DNA from: DATEOR01 sp046733475
GTDB lineage: Bacteria > Actinomycetota > Thermoleophilia > Gaiellales > Gaiellaceae
Direction: 5' to 3'
Length of the DNA: 57,268 nt
NCBI GenBank assembly: GCA_046733475.1
Contig: JBKPPF010000041.1
Coordinates: 1-57,268, forward strand
Shown here: piece after piece, positions 24,449 to 32,644 of the stretch
Layout: every line of letters begins with the position of its first letter
How positions within the stretch are numbered: the first letter of the stretch is position 1
The notes under the pieces: generated by a model
Database searches by the model: none
What the model was told of the DNA's origin: nothing
The model's input: the letters and a program-made list of their open reading frames with translations, nothing else
Translations under genes and position numbers: made by a program

Positions 24449-25642
24449 ATGAAGGCAGTCGTCTGGCACGGGAACCAGGACGTACGCGTTGATGACGTGC
24501 CCGACCCGAAGGTCGAGGACCCGACGGACGCGATCATCCGCGTCACGTCTTCGGGCATCTGCGGGTCTGATCTCCATCTTTACGGGGTGCTCGGGATGTT
24601 CATGGAAGAAGGAGATGTGCTTGGGCACGAGCCGATGGGGATTGTCGAGGAGGTCGGCGGTGAGGTGAAGGACATTCAACCGGGCGACCGCGTAGTCATT
24701 CCGTTCAACATCGTCTGCGGTCATTGCTGGATGTGCGAACGGGAGCTCTACGCACAATGCGAGACCACCCAGGTGCGTGAGCACGAGAAGGGCGCCGCCC
24801 TCTTCGGGTACACGAAGCTCTACGGAGGAGTCCCCGGCGGTCAAGCTGAGTACCTGCGCGTCCCGCAAGCGCACTTCGGGCCGATCAAAGTGCCGCACGG
24901 CCCTCCGGACGAGCGGTTCGTCTACCTCTCGGACGTGCTGCCGACGGCATGGCAAGCTGTCGTATTCGCCGACATTCCGACGAACGGGTCTGTGGCCGTG
25001 CTCGGGCTCGGCCCGATCGGTCAAATGTGCTGCCGGATCGCATCCCACCGCGGCGCCGCTCGCGTAATTGGGGTCGACCTTGTGCCTGAGCGGCTCGAGC
25101 TCGCTCGGCGATATGGCGTCGAGACGATTGCCCTCGACGAGGTCGACGACATCGTCGTACACCTGCGGGAGCTGACGGACGGGCGCGGGCCCGATGCGGT
25201 GATCGACGCCGTCGGCATGGAAGCGCACGGGGCCCCGGTTGCGGAACTCATGCAGAGAGCGACGGCAATCCTCCCGAACCGCGTCGGAGCCGCTCTCGCG
25301 GAGCGCGCCGGGATCGACCGTTTGTCCGCCCTCCGCATGGCGATCGAAGGCGTCCGCCGAGGTGGCACGCTTTCGATCATAGGCGTATACGGCGGCCAGC
25401 TCGATCCTCTGCCGATGATGGAGCTGTTCGACAAGGGCCTGCAAATTCGCATGGGCCAGGCACATGTCAAGCGCTGGATCCCGGATCTCCTTCCGCTCGT
25501 GAGCGTGGACGATGACCCGCTAGGCACCGAGGACTTGGCGACGCATGTCCTGCCGCTCGCGGAGGCACCACACGCGTATGAGATCTTTCAGAAGAAGGAA
25601 GACGGGGCGATCAAGGTCCTGCTTGCTCCGCAAGCCGCGTGA
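24449..25642 (+). CDS. Zinc-dependent alcohol dehydrogenase (formaldehyde dehydrogenase-like MDR)
   Basis: 397 residues from ATG 24449, preceded by GGAGGGGAG. Catalytic zinc ligands are Cys38 (SGICGSDLH) and His60-Glu61 (GHEPMG). The structural zinc loop has the four-Cys motif CGHCWMCERELYAQC. The Rossmann loop VAVLGLGPIGQMCCRIAS and acidic GVDLVPERLELARR specify a dinucleotide. The long insert (FGYTKLYGGVPGGQAEYLRV) is typical of the glutathione-independent formaldehyde dehydrogenase branch, which oxidises aldehydes or alcohols. It follows the epimerase and is overlapped by the small gene at 25639 via a GTGA stop-start. Operon role: oxidation of a small organic substrate; which one is unknown. 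Confidence 0.88.
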   Translation: MKAVVWHGNQDVRVDDVPDPKVEDPTDAIIRVTSSGICGSDLHLYGVLGMFMEEGDVLGHEPMGIVEEVGGEVKDIQPGDRVVIPFNIVCGHCWMCERELYAQCETTQVREHEKGAALFGYTKLYGGVPGGQAEYLRVPQAHFGPIKVPHGPPDERFVYLSDVLPTAWQAVVFADIPTNGSVAVLGLGPIGQMCCRIASHRGAARVIGVDLVPERLELARRYGVETIALDEVDDIVVHLRELTDGRGPDAVIDAVGMEAHGAPVAELMQRATAILPNRVGAALAERAGIDRLSALRMAIEGVRRGGTLSIIGVYGGQLDPLPMMELFDKGLQIRMGQAHVKRWIPDLLPLVSVDDDPLGTEDLATHVLPLAEAPHAYEIFQKKEDGAIKVLLAPQAA

Positions 25643-25917
25643 CGAGCGAGCTTGCTGGCCGCTGGCGCGTCGAGCGGACAAGTGGGCTCCTGCCGCCGTT
25701 CGGACTGCGAAAGCGCATCGGCCGCGACGGAGGCTGGACCGCACTCGGCCCCATCCCGCTCGCGCCGTTCCGAGTGCGCGGGCGAACGCTCGACTATGCA
25801 GTGTGGCCGGTCAGGGACGAGCTGATGGAACGGGAAGGAGAAAATTGGGTAGGTCGTGGGCTCATCTTCGGTCGGGAGTTCTGTCGTTTTCGCCTTGTCC
25901 GGGATCAGCAGGGGTAA
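25639..25917 (+). CDS. Small conserved-type protein at the end of the dehydrogenase operon
   Basis: 92 residues from GTG 25639. The start overlaps the dehydrogenase stop as GTGA, so translational coupling is likely. The sequence is strand-rich: LAGRWRVERTSGLLPPFG, GWTALGPIPLAPFRVRGRT, LDYAVWPV, VGRGLIFGREFCRFRLV. It resembles small lipocalin-like domains, though I cannot name a family. Its last 56 bases overlap the tail of the opposite-strand gene at 25862. It probably works with the dehydrogenase or epimerase, but this is inferred from position only. Confidence 0.68.
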   Translation: MTSELAGRWRVERTSGLLPPFGLRKRIGRDGGWTALGPIPLAPFRVRGRTLDYAVWPVRDELMEREGENWVGRGLIFGREFCRFRLVRDQQG

Positions 25918-26425
25918 GTCGGAAGTCCTCGGTCTGCCGAGAAATGCGCCCCTCGCCCAGTGCATCGGGCCCCAGGAGGAGCCGATGCTCTTGCAGACCT
26001 TGGAGCTGCTCCTCGGCTCGCGCTACCAGCGCACCGAAGTGAAACCTCTCGAGGCGTGGATCGCCCGGAAATGCACGCTCGAGGACCTGCCAAAGGGAAC
26101 GCTTGCCCGACACACCGGCATCAAGACCCTCCAGCTCCACGAGAGGGCTGAGCGGCGAATGCCCTCGGAGTTGACCGTTCAGTTTCAATCGGCCGGCCTT
26201 TTCCAGCAACCACGCGCCGGCAGGCTTGACCGGCGAGGCGTCGACGCCGAGCGCATTCATCACGGCCCGAAGTGTCTGCCGGTCCCCGACGATCTCCTCG
26301 TGCAAGACGTGGAGGAAGTCGCCGAGCTCCGTACCTCGATACTCTGTAGCAGCACGGCGAGCAAGCTCCATGCCGAACGTCGCTCCGGCAAAGTGGTCGT
26401 TCAGGTAGATGTCGAGCCGGCGCAT
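25862..26425 (-). CDS. Ferritin-like helical-bundle protein
   Basis: 187 residues from ATG 26425 (MRRLDIYLNDHFAGATFGME), with a GGGGAGGACGAAG site upstream. Long amphipathic helices carry acidic and His pairs (YLNDHFAG, LGDFLHVLHEEIVGDRQTL, FHFGALVARAEEQLQGLQEH), the pattern of a four-helix bundle that can hold a di-metal site. The final 30 residues (LGEGRISRQTEDFR on) look unrelated to such bundles and run into the opposite gene at 25639. The 3' end may therefore have drifted through a frameshift. The upstream region holds an in-frame-compatible N-terminal extension in another frame (26432-26525), also a sign of damage. Function: possibly metal or oxidative stress; inferred. Confidence 0.65.
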   Translation of the reverse strand: MRRLDIYLNDHFAGATFGMELARRAATEYRGTELGDFLHVLHEEIVGDRQTLRAVMNALGVDASPVKPAGAWLLEKAGRLKLNGQLRGHSPLSPLVELEGLDAGVSGKRSLWQVLERAFPGDPRLERFHFGALVARAEEQLQGLQEHRLLLGPDALGEGRISRQTEDFRLTPADPGQGENDRTPDRR

Positions 26426-26431
26426 CGGGAA

Positions 26432-26525
26432 CACGACTTCGTCCTCCCCGGAGCAGCCACTCGTAATCCTCAGCGGTCGAGATGTCCTCCAGGGACCAAT
26501 CCAGCGTCGCGATTGGAAAGCTCAT
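26432..26525 (-). other. Possible frameshifted N-terminal extension of the gene at 25862
   Basis: An ATG at 26525 opens MSFPIATLDWSLEDISTAED, then YEWLLR, which then loses its frame. A shift at the GGGG run near 26450 would carry it into GEDEVVFPMRRLDIYLNDH of the ferritin-like gene. It could be a short independent leader, but the fit of the acidic turn favours one broken gene. Confidence 0.35.
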
Positions 26526-26634
26526 GGAAAGCAGCCGCGGCGAAGGACGAAAGCCGGCATGGCGAAGGTCACCCAGACAGCGATGGATTCGGCCGTGAAC
26601 CGCTAACGGCCAAGAACAACTAAGTACCGGGCCG

Positions 26635-26676
26635 GTTTCACACGGGAGGTCGCTGGTTCGATCCCCGCTGCCCCCA
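26635..26676 (+). tRNA. 3' tRNA fragment (T arm and acceptor end only)
   Basis: The sequence ends with the T arm GCTGG-TTCGATC-CCCGC (one mismatch), a seven-base acceptor strand TGCCCCC and discriminator A. The preceding TTTCACACGGGAGGTC resembles the anticodon-variable part of a tRNA, possibly Glu-like by its TTTCAC loop, but there is no D arm or 5' half. It is not a working tRNA. It abuts the cyclase stop codon (26678) and sits where the repeat-rich left region ends, so it is likely an attachment-site duplicate left by an integrated element. Confidence 0.55.
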
Positions 26677-26677
26677 T

Positions 26678-27988
26678 CTAGCCGCGGTCGGCGAGGGTCC
26701 GCTCGAGGGCCCCGTCGTCGGCGGTCGATGGGCGTTCGTCCCGAGGCCGGACGAGGTACCACGTTTCGACCTCGCCCTTCCCCTTGACCGCGATCGTTCC
26801 GCGCGGCTCGCACTCGAAGTCGTCGGCCAGCAGCTCGTACGTTGCGCGGGTGACCTGGATCCGCCCGGGCGTGCCATAAGATTCCATTCGGCTGGCCATG
26901 TTCACGGCGTCGCCCCACAGGTCGTAGAGGAAGCGCTTGCGGCCGATCACGCCGGCCACCACTGGGCCCGAGTTGATGCCGATTCGAAGCTCGAGGCCGA
27001 GGTGCCCGGCTTCGCCCTCCGCTCGCATCGCGTCCAGCATGTCGAACGCCACCAGCGCGAGCGCGCGAGCGTGGTCCGGGCGCGGCTCCGGGACGCCCGC
27101 GGCGACCATGTAGCAGTCGCCGATGGTCTTGATCTTCTCGAGCCCATAGCGCTCTGCGAGCACGTCGAAGTGACTGAAGAGGTGATCGAGGCAGCCGACC
27201 ACCTCGGCGGGCGTGAGCCGCTCGGACCAAGGCGTGAAGTCGACCACGTCCGCGAAAAGGATGGACGCCGACCCGAACTGGTCCGCGATCGGCTGGGACT
27301 CGGCCTTCAGCCTGTCGGCGATCGAGCGGGGCAGAATGTTGAGCAAGAGGTTCTCGGCCTTCTGCTGCTCCACACGGAGCGCTGCCAGCGCGTCGGTCCG
27401 CTGCTTGGCGAAGAGCGCCAGCAACGTGAACACCATGGTCCCGCCGACCGCGATGTTCATGGCCAGCATGATGCTCGTGAACCAGTCGGGGGGAGGCGTC
27501 CAGATCGGGCCGATGATCTCGCCCGCGATCCCCGATCCGAGAAAGACGACGACGTAGGCGACGTACCAGCGGGCCGCCGACGCCACGTTCGAGAACACGA
27601 GCGCGCCGAGCGGCGCGAGAATCCCCCAGAGGCCGACGCCCCCCGAGGCGAGGAAGCCACCGAGCGGGATCATGGACATCGTCGGGGCAAGCAGGATGTC
27701 GACCTGGCTGACCCGAAGCAGCCGTCCGAAATTGCCTGTTCGTGAGAACGCGACGATCCCCGCAAGTAGGACGCCGAGATACACGAGAGGCACCACGCCG
27801 ACCGGCGATCCGAACGCGAGATAGAGTCCGCCCCAGAGCGCCGCGATCGGCAGGATCAGCACCGAGATCAGGACGAGAAGCGCCTTTTGGGCCCGCAGGT
27901 CGTCGTCGTCGCGCGGATCTGCGCCGACGAGCGCAAGGCGGCCGGTGACGTCACCGACCCTCGTTCTGAGTGGGCTGAAGAGGCCCAT
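26678..27988 (-). CDS. Membrane-bound class III adenylate cyclase
   Basis: 436 residues from ATG 27988. About six membrane helices occupy residues 35-200 (ALLVLISVLILPIAALWGGL, VGVVPLVYLGVLLAGIVAF and so on). A short coil (ALRVEQQKAENLLLNILP) leads into the cyclase domain. Metal-binding Asp residues are seen in SILFADVVDFTPWSE and IKTIGDCYMVAAG. The adenine-specifying Lys-Asp pair is likely EKIKTIG and YDLWGDAVNMASRM, which also gives the Asn-Arg transition-state residues. The product should be cAMP. The domain is complete, with no GAF or HAMP domain. It is solitary and convergent with nothing; the next genes on this strand are independent. Confidence 0.92.
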   Translation of the reverse strand: MGLFSPLRTRVGDVTGRLALVGADPRDDDDLRAQKALLVLISVLILPIAALWGGLYLAFGSPVGVVPLVYLGVLLAGIVAFSRTGNFGRLLRVSQVDILLAPTMSMIPLGGFLASGGVGLWGILAPLGALVFSNVASAARWYVAYVVVFLGSGIAGEIIGPIWTPPPDWFTSIMLAMNIAVGGTMVFTLLALFAKQRTDALAALRVEQQKAENLLLNILPRSIADRLKAESQPIADQFGSASILFADVVDFTPWSERLTPAEVVGCLDHLFSHFDVLAERYGLEKIKTIGDCYMVAAGVPEPRPDHARALALVAFDMLDAMRAEGEAGHLGLELRIGINSGPVVAGVIGRKRFLYDLWGDAVNMASRMESYGTPGRIQVTRATYELLADDFECEPRGTIAVKGKGEVETWYLVRPRDERPSTADDGALERTLADRG

Positions 27989-28027
27989 CGCAGGAGACGT
28001 TACTTTGTGCTCACCAAGGCCGCCGGG

Positions 28028-28822
28028 CTACGGCGGGGGTGCGCTCGCCGCCGGTGGCAGCTCCATCGAGGAGCGCAGATTGACGAGCGGCGTGTCCGGA
28101 ACGTTGATGAGACCGCGCGTCGGGCGGTCGAGATCGAACGTGACGAGCAAGAGCAACGTGATCAGGCCCGCGGCGAGCAGAACCGTTCCCACGCCGCGTC
28201 CGAGAATGGCGAGGTAGAAGGCCAGCAACCCGAGCGCGACGGCCGCGCCGCCCACCTCGACGGCAAGCACGGCACCGGGTACCCGATTGTTCAGCCCCGC
28301 GACGCGGACCGTCTGCATGTCGATCATGTTGTTGAGCGTCTCCACATAAAGACGGGGGGCGCTGTCGACCGGTTTCTCCGCGAGCGACTGTCCGGCCAGA
28401 CTCCAGAGCTCCCGCTGCAGGCGCTGGCCGGCGGCGATGGCCGCGTCCGCCTTTGTGCTTGCCGGAATTGAGTTCGAGAGCGCGATGCTGGTGTCCGTGT
28501 AGCGCACGATGCGTTCGAGCGATTGCGTGCGAATCGGCTCGGGCAGCGTCTGGGCGCGCAGGTACGTCGTGCCGATCGCGTTCGCCTCGTCGACGACCGC
28601 AGTGCGACGGGCCTCGTACCGGCCCACGGCCAGGGCGAGGCCGAAGGCGAGGACGAGGCCGACCAGACCGAGGAGCGCAGCTTGCAGGACGCCGACGGGC
28701 TCCCGCAGATGCTCGGACCGGTGCCGCAGGGAGCGGCCGAGAACGAGGCCGACCATCGTGGTGCCGAGGACGATCGCGAGCACGATGAGCCCGAGCTCCG
28801 CGCTCCCGAGGCGGAAGAACAT
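28028..28822 (-). CDS. DUF4239 (bestrophin-like) membrane protein
   Basis: 264 residues from ATG 28822. Two helices lie at the N-terminus (LGLIVLAIVLGTTMVGLVLG; LQAALLGLVGLVLAFGLALA) and two near the C-terminus (GAVLAVEVGGAAVALGLLAF; VGTVLLAAGLITLLLLVTFD). The loop YEARRTAVVDEANAIGTTYL, RAQTLPEPIR is the family signature. The family is uncharacterised, though distant structural resemblance to bestrophin-type channels has been proposed for it. The cyclase gene lies on the same strand 39 bases downstream; cotranscription is possible but not shown. Confidence 0.85.
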   Translation of the reverse strand: MFFRLGSAELGLIVLAIVLGTTMVGLVLGRSLRHRSEHLREPVGVLQAALLGLVGLVLAFGLALAVGRYEARRTAVVDEANAIGTTYLRAQTLPEPIRTQSLERIVRYTDTSIALSNSIPASTKADAAIAAGQRLQRELWSLAGQSLAEKPVDSAPRLYVETLNNMIDMQTVRVAGLNNRVPGAVLAVEVGGAAVALGLLAFYLAILGRGVGTVLLAAGLITLLLLVTFDLDRPTRGLINVPDTPLVNLRSSMELPPAASAPPP

Positions 28823-28913
28823 GCACCAACGCTAGTGAGCAGCGAGTGCACGCGCAACGACCCGAGCCCACACGTGGCTTCGCGCCGGAACAACGCGGGT
28901 ACCCTTCCAAGCC

Positions 28914-29300
28914 GTGCCAGTGAACACGATCCTCGTCGCCTACGACGACCCCGGGAGCCAAACGCTCGGGCGCGCCGCCGATTACGCGGAGCAGCTGGGC
29001 GCGTCGCTGATCGTCACGAACGTCGTGCCGCCGAAGGATGGGACGCCAGACGCGGAGCGCCTGGCCCAGGAGCGGCTCGAGCAAGCGCGGTCCTACCTCG
29101 AGGGACGAGGCCTCAGCGCTGATCTCGTTCCCACGAAGGGCACGCCGGCGGACGCCATCGTCGGTCTCGCGCAGGAGCGAAACGTCGACCTGATCGTCGT
29201 CGGAAGCCGCCACAAGCGGTTCTTCGAGCGGCTCGTCGAAGGAAGCGTCAACCAGAACGTCCTGCGCCAAGCCGGCTGCGACGTGCTCGTCGTGTACTAA
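28914..29300 (+). CDS. Universal stress protein (UspA family)
   Basis: 128 residues from GTG 28914 (MPVNTILVAYDDPGSQTLGR). The Asp in AYDDPG matches the family's nucleotide contact. The C-terminal region VDLIVVGSRHKRFFERLVEG, SVNQNVLRQAGCDVLVVY keeps the G-x-x-x...GS loop, but the second Gly is replaced, so ATP binding may be weak. It is followed six bases later by a TauE-type exporter on the same strand, so the two are probably cotranscribed. The left-edge Usp gene is a separate paralog. Confidence 0.9.
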   Translation: MPVNTILVAYDDPGSQTLGRAADYAEQLGASLIVTNVVPPKDGTPDAERLAQERLEQARSYLEGRGLSADLVPTKGTPADAIVGLAQERNVDLIVVGSRHKRFFERLVEGSVNQNVLRQAGCDVLVVY

Positions 29301-29305
29301 GCGAC

Positions 29306-30256
29306 ATGCCCGACACCCATGACCCCAGGCTCGCGATCGCGGGCCTCCTGATCGGAATCCTCGTCGGCATGACGGGGATGGGCGGCGGCTCTCTGATGAC
29401 GCCGATGCTCATCCTCTTCTTCAAGTTCGACCCGGCGATCGCGGTGGGGACGGACATCCTGCATGGCGCGATCTTCAAGTCCTTCGGCGCGGCGCGGCAC
29501 CGGCGGCTCGGGACGGTGCGCCTGCGCCTCGGGCTCTGGATGCTCGTCGGCAGCGCGCCGATGTCGCTCATCGGTGTCTGGACGGTCGGCTATCTCACCA
29601 ATCGCTACGGGGACGGCGTCGATTCGGTGCAAGGCAAGATCCTGGCGATCATGTTGATCGTCGGCGGCCTGGCCTTCCTGGCCAAGGCGATCATGCACCC
29701 GGCCGGGCCGCAGAAGGAACTCGGGCACCTTTCGAATCGCGACCGGATCGTCGCCGTGTGCATCGGAATGGTGGGCGGTTTCCTTGTCGGCCTCACCTCG
29801 GTCGGGAGCGGAACGCTCTTCGGCCTCGCGCTGCTCATGTCGTTCCCGCTCAGTGCCAAGATCATCGTCGGAACGGACATCTTTCACGCCGCCGCCCTCC
29901 TCTGGGTCGCGGGCCTCGGCCACCTCGTCGCGGGAAACGTCGAGGTGGGCGCGATCGGCTGGCTCCTGGTCGGCTCGATCCCGGGTGTCCTCATCGGCAG
30001 CCAGATCAGCGTGGGCATCCCGGACCGGATGCTCCGCTTCGCGCTCGCGGCGGCGCTCATCCTCAGCGGGATCAAGCTGCTCGCCGTTCCCTACGCCAAC
30101 CAGATCGTCGTCGCCTCGATCATCGGCGGGCTGAGCGCGCTTGCCGCGTGGGGGGTCGTCCGCTTCTTCCGCAAGCGGGGGCTCGCCGGCCCTAACGAAG
30201 CCGGCCCACCGGGAAGACGAGACCTTCTACCGGAGCGCGAACAGCCAGACGCCTAG
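29306..30256 (+). CDS. TauE/SafE family anion exporter
   Basis: 316 residues from ATG 29306. Two repeated halves of four helices each are seen, with the family words GILVGMTGMGGGSLMTPMLI (first half) and GMVGGFLVGLTSVGSGTLFG (second half) around matched GTD motifs (AVGTDILHGA; IVGTDIFHAA). Proteins of this family export sulfite, sulfoacetate or similar anions; the substrate here is unknown. It starts six bases after the Usp gene, so they form one unit. The C-terminus overlaps the MscS stop by four bases (convergent). Confidence 0.9.
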   Translation: MPDTHDPRLAIAGLLIGILVGMTGMGGGSLMTPMLILFFKFDPAIAVGTDILHGAIFKSFGAARHRRLGTVRLRLGLWMLVGSAPMSLIGVWTVGYLTNRYGDGVDSVQGKILAIMLIVGGLAFLAKAIMHPAGPQKELGHLSNRDRIVAVCIGMVGGFLVGLTSVGSGTLFGLALLMSFPLSAKIIVGTDIFHAAALLWVAGLGHLVAGNVEVGAIGWLLVGSIPGVLIGSQISVGIPDRMLRFALAAALILSGIKLLAVPYANQIVVASIIGGLSALAAWGVVRFFRKRGLAGPNEAGPPGRRDLLPEREQPDA

Positions 30257-31254
30257 GCGGCGTTTCGCTGCGAGCGGCCGAACGCAGTGCGCGTTGTCGC
30301 GCTCGCGCGTGCATAGCTCCGCGTTGCGCGCTCGTCCACGGCGAACGCAACCGGCCCGTGGACGATCAGAGAGTCGCCCGCGCGCTGCTTGAGGAGATCG
30401 GTGAAGAACTCCTCGGCGAGCCATTCGCGTCCGGGCGCGACGGTCGCGTGCAGGCGAATCCGCGTGAGGTTGTGCGCCAGGTCCTCGACGTGCTCGATCC
30501 AGGGCCGGCGGATGAACGTCGTCGGCCCCTCGGGGAGGATGCGGACCACGTCTTCGACGAGCCGCTCGCCGGGCTCACGCTTCGCGACGAAGAGCTCGAT
30601 TGCGAGCTCCTTCACGCCGCGCGGCAGGACGGAGACCGCCTGGATCTGCGAATTGTGCACCTGGATCACCTCGCCGGAGAGCGCCCGCAGCCGCGTGCGG
30701 CGCAGCGTCACGTCCTCGACGACGCCCTGCAGCTCGGCGCCGACGAGCAGGGTGACGGTGTCGCCGACCGAGAACCAGCGCTCGGCGAACATCGTCAGTC
30801 CGGCGATGATGTCCACGAGCAACCGCTGCGTGGCGAAGCCTCCGAGAATCAGCAAGAAGGAGGCGCCGGCGATCGCAGTCAGCCGGTCGACGCCTCCGGT
30901 GACCTGGCCGATGATGATCACGGCCGCAACCGCGAAGGTCACGTAGGTGATCCCGGTGCGGATGACGCTGACGAGCGTTTCCCGCCGCTTCAGGTCGGAG
31001 ATCGTCCCGGTCGCCTCGAGGTCCGCATCGGTATGCCGGCGGTCGTGCCAGGCGAGGATGCGTCCCGCCGCCCAGGCCGTCGTGCGCGCGACGAGCCACG
31101 CGAGCGCGAAAACGGCGGCGATCACGACGATGCGTCCCCACGGAGAGGACAGCGGCGTGTTGTCGTTGAGCAGGCTGATGAAGTTGTCGAGCATGTAGTC
31201 GGGCGTCACAAAGTTGGTCTCCAACGACGGTATCGGCGGCGATTCCCCCGTCAC
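30253..31254 (-). CDS. MscS-family mechanosensitive channel
   Basis: 333 residues from ATG 31254. It has an N-terminal helix (PWGRIVVIAAVFALAWLVAR), two further helices (ETLVSVIRTGITYVTFAVAA) and the pore helix, recognisable as LTAIAGASFLLILGGFATQ, RLLVDIIAGLTMFAERW. The beta domain follows (FSVGDTVTLLVGAELQGVV, EDVTLRRTRLRALSGEVI, VHNSQIQAVS). These motifs match small-conductance mechanosensitive channels that relieve hypo-osmotic pressure. Length is typical of the short MscS group. A terminator hairpin for the next minus-strand unit lies upstream at 31287. Confidence 0.92.
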   Translation of the reverse strand: MTGESPPIPSLETNFVTPDYMLDNFISLLNDNTPLSSPWGRIVVIAAVFALAWLVARTTAWAAGRILAWHDRRHTDADLEATGTISDLKRRETLVSVIRTGITYVTFAVAAVIIIGQVTGGVDRLTAIAGASFLLILGGFATQRLLVDIIAGLTMFAERWFSVGDTVTLLVGAELQGVVEDVTLRRTRLRALSGEVIQVHNSQIQAVSVLPRGVKELAIELFVAKREPGERLVEDVVRILPEGPTTFIRRPWIEHVEDLAHNLTRIRLHATVAPGREWLAEEFFTDLLKQRAGDSLIVHGPVAFAVDERATRSYARASATTRTAFGRSQRNAA

Positions 31255-31286
31255 AAGGTCACCGGCGGAAACTAATCCGAAATTAA

Positions 31287-31315
31287 CGAAGGGCGACCCG
31301 TCCGGCCGCCCTTCG
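31287..31315 (-). terminator. Hairpin terminator of the minus-strand gene at 31336
   Basis: CGAAGGGCG / CGCCCTTCG, a nine-bp perfect stem with an 11-base loop, about 20 bases past the stop. Confidence 0.7.
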
Positions 31316-31335
31316 CATACCCAGTGGGCGTTCGC

Positions 31336-31851
31336 CTAGTGCGACAGCCCGAAGCGGCGACGCCGTGCGAACACACTCGCCGCCCCCGCCGCGAGGAGGA
31401 GGGCGATCCCGCCCGCCACCGGCGCCCAGACCGGGAGCGAGCCCTCGCCCCCAGACGCGGGCACCGCAACCACCGGTTGCGAGCCGACGATCCGCACCGG
31501 TGGATACGCGTACTCCCTGTCGGTGAACCCGTCGGTGACCGTGTAGGCGTAGCGGCCGGGAGTCGGGAAGACGACGTCCAGCGTGTACCGGCCGATCTCG
31601 CCCGTCGACTTGGCCGCGAAGACCCTGCGCTCCCCCGAGTCGAGGTTCGTCAGCTCGAGCATGGGCTTCGCGTGGGCAGGCAGCCTGCCGTTCAGGTCGA
31701 TGAGCGTCAGCCCGGTCGACCATGTGCCGCCGGGAGGCGTCCCGAACGGAGTCGAGCTCAGCTCGACGCCGCCCTCCTTTGCCAGCGCTGCAGACGCGAG
31801 CACGGCGGCCGCGCAGAGCCCGAGAGCGAGTGCAATGAGTGAACGTCTCAA
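31336..31851 (-). CDS. Secreted, C-terminally anchored Ig-like domain protein
   Basis: 171 residues from ATG 31851. A signal peptide (RRSLIALALGLCAAAVLASA) leads into a beta-sandwich segment (GGVELSSTPFGTPPGGTWST, GLTLIDLNG, PMLELTNLDSGERRVFAAK, YTLDVVFPTPGRYAYTVTDG). It ends with a hydrophobic helix and basic tail (VWAPVAGGIALLLAAGAASV, FARRRRFG). The middle resembles YtkA-like or FixH-type extracytoplasmic domains often linked to metal or cytochrome biogenesis, but no Cys or metal motif is present. A lysyl-oxidase-like lipoprotein lies 15 bases upstream, suggesting cotranscription. Confidence 0.78.
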   Translation of the reverse strand: MRRSLIALALGLCAAAVLASAALAKEGGVELSSTPFGTPPGGTWSTGLTLIDLNGRLPAHAKPMLELTNLDSGERRVFAAKSTGEIGRYTLDVVFPTPGRYAYTVTDGFTDREYAYPPVRIVGSQPVVAVPASGGEGSLPVWAPVAGGIALLLAAGAASVFARRRRFGLSH

Positions 31852-31866
31852 ACCGGCCTCCTTCGT

Positions 31867-32610
31867 TTAGCCGTCATACACCGCGACAACGGTCGGGGTT
31901 CCCGACTCGGACCAGCTGAGATCGAAGGGCACCTCGGCGCTGTTGTCTCCGTAGTCGCTCTCGCGCAGGGCCCGGTCGACGTTCACGCGGTGCCGGAGGA
32001 CGTAGCGCCCGGCGGGAAGCGCAGTGATGTCGATCGACTGGCCTTCGAGGCGCGGAACGTAGTCGTCGCCGTAGCCGGGCGAGATCCCCTCGCGCACGAT
32101 CAGCCGCTCGGGCTGGCCGCGCCCACACTCCTGCGTCCACACCGGCTGGTCGGGCTCTCCCGGGAGCTGCACGCTTCGCGACGCGTTGTAGCGGTCGCCG
32201 AGGCAGAAGCCGGTCTTCTCGTCGCGGCCGACCCTCCGTCCGTCCGCGGTGAGGATGTCGTAGCGCTCGAAATCGAGGAAGTGCCAGTGGCGGTGCGTCT
32301 TCGACCGCACGAAGCGGATCTCGCCGTCGACCGGATACGTCGACGTCGTCCCGTCGGAGCGGCGGACGAGCTGCTCCACGGACATCGCACGGCCGCTGTG
32401 GTCGGGCCGGCTCCCCACGAGCAGCATCGGGCCTCGGCCGTCGTTTTCGACCGCCGAGAGGAACGCGAGCCTCCACGTCTCTCCGGCCTGGTAGGCCTCG
32501 AGCGCGCGTGGGGGAGACTGCACGAGGTCCGGAAGGAGCTCCGGTGCGTTGCCCGCGGAGCCTCCGCACCCGGCCACGAGCAGCACGACGAGGGTGGCCC
32601 TGAGGCGCAT
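31867..32610 (-). CDS. Lysyl-oxidase-like secreted lipoprotein
   Basis: 247 residues from ATG 32610. The lipobox VAGC follows a short hydrophobic leader. The core contains the lysyl oxidase copper-type signature HRHWHFLDFERYDILTADG (the usual WHxH array is here HWHFLDF with His before and at the start). It continues with GFCLGDRYNAS, EPDQPVWTQECGRGQ and DYVPRLEGQSIDITALPAGR, then HRVNVDRALRESDYGDNSAE, which match the family's C-terminal beta domain. Bacterial members are secreted and may oxidise amines or simply bind copper; one His of the usual ligand set should be checked. It is followed by the Ig-like protein. Confidence 0.82.
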   Translation of the reverse strand: MRLRATLVVLLVAGCGGSAGNAPELLPDLVQSPPRALEAYQAGETWRLAFLSAVENDGRGPMLLVGSRPDHSGRAMSVEQLVRRSDGTTSTYPVDGEIRFVRSKTHRHWHFLDFERYDILTADGRRVGRDEKTGFCLGDRYNASRSVQLPGEPDQPVWTQECGRGQPERLIVREGISPGYGDDYVPRLEGQSIDITALPAGRYVLRHRVNVDRALRESDYGDNSAEVPFDLSWSESGTPTVVAVYDG

Positions 32611-32644
32611 CGCCCGTACTACCGCCGCCGCGGCCTCCCGGTTC

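Noticed and set aside
26121..27230. A 369-codon minus frame across the cyclase and the ferritin-like gene
   Set aside because: It is out of frame with both supported genes and consists of Arg/Pro-rich shadow sequence. Only its short middle part (the 26525 ATG) was kept as a possible broken extension.
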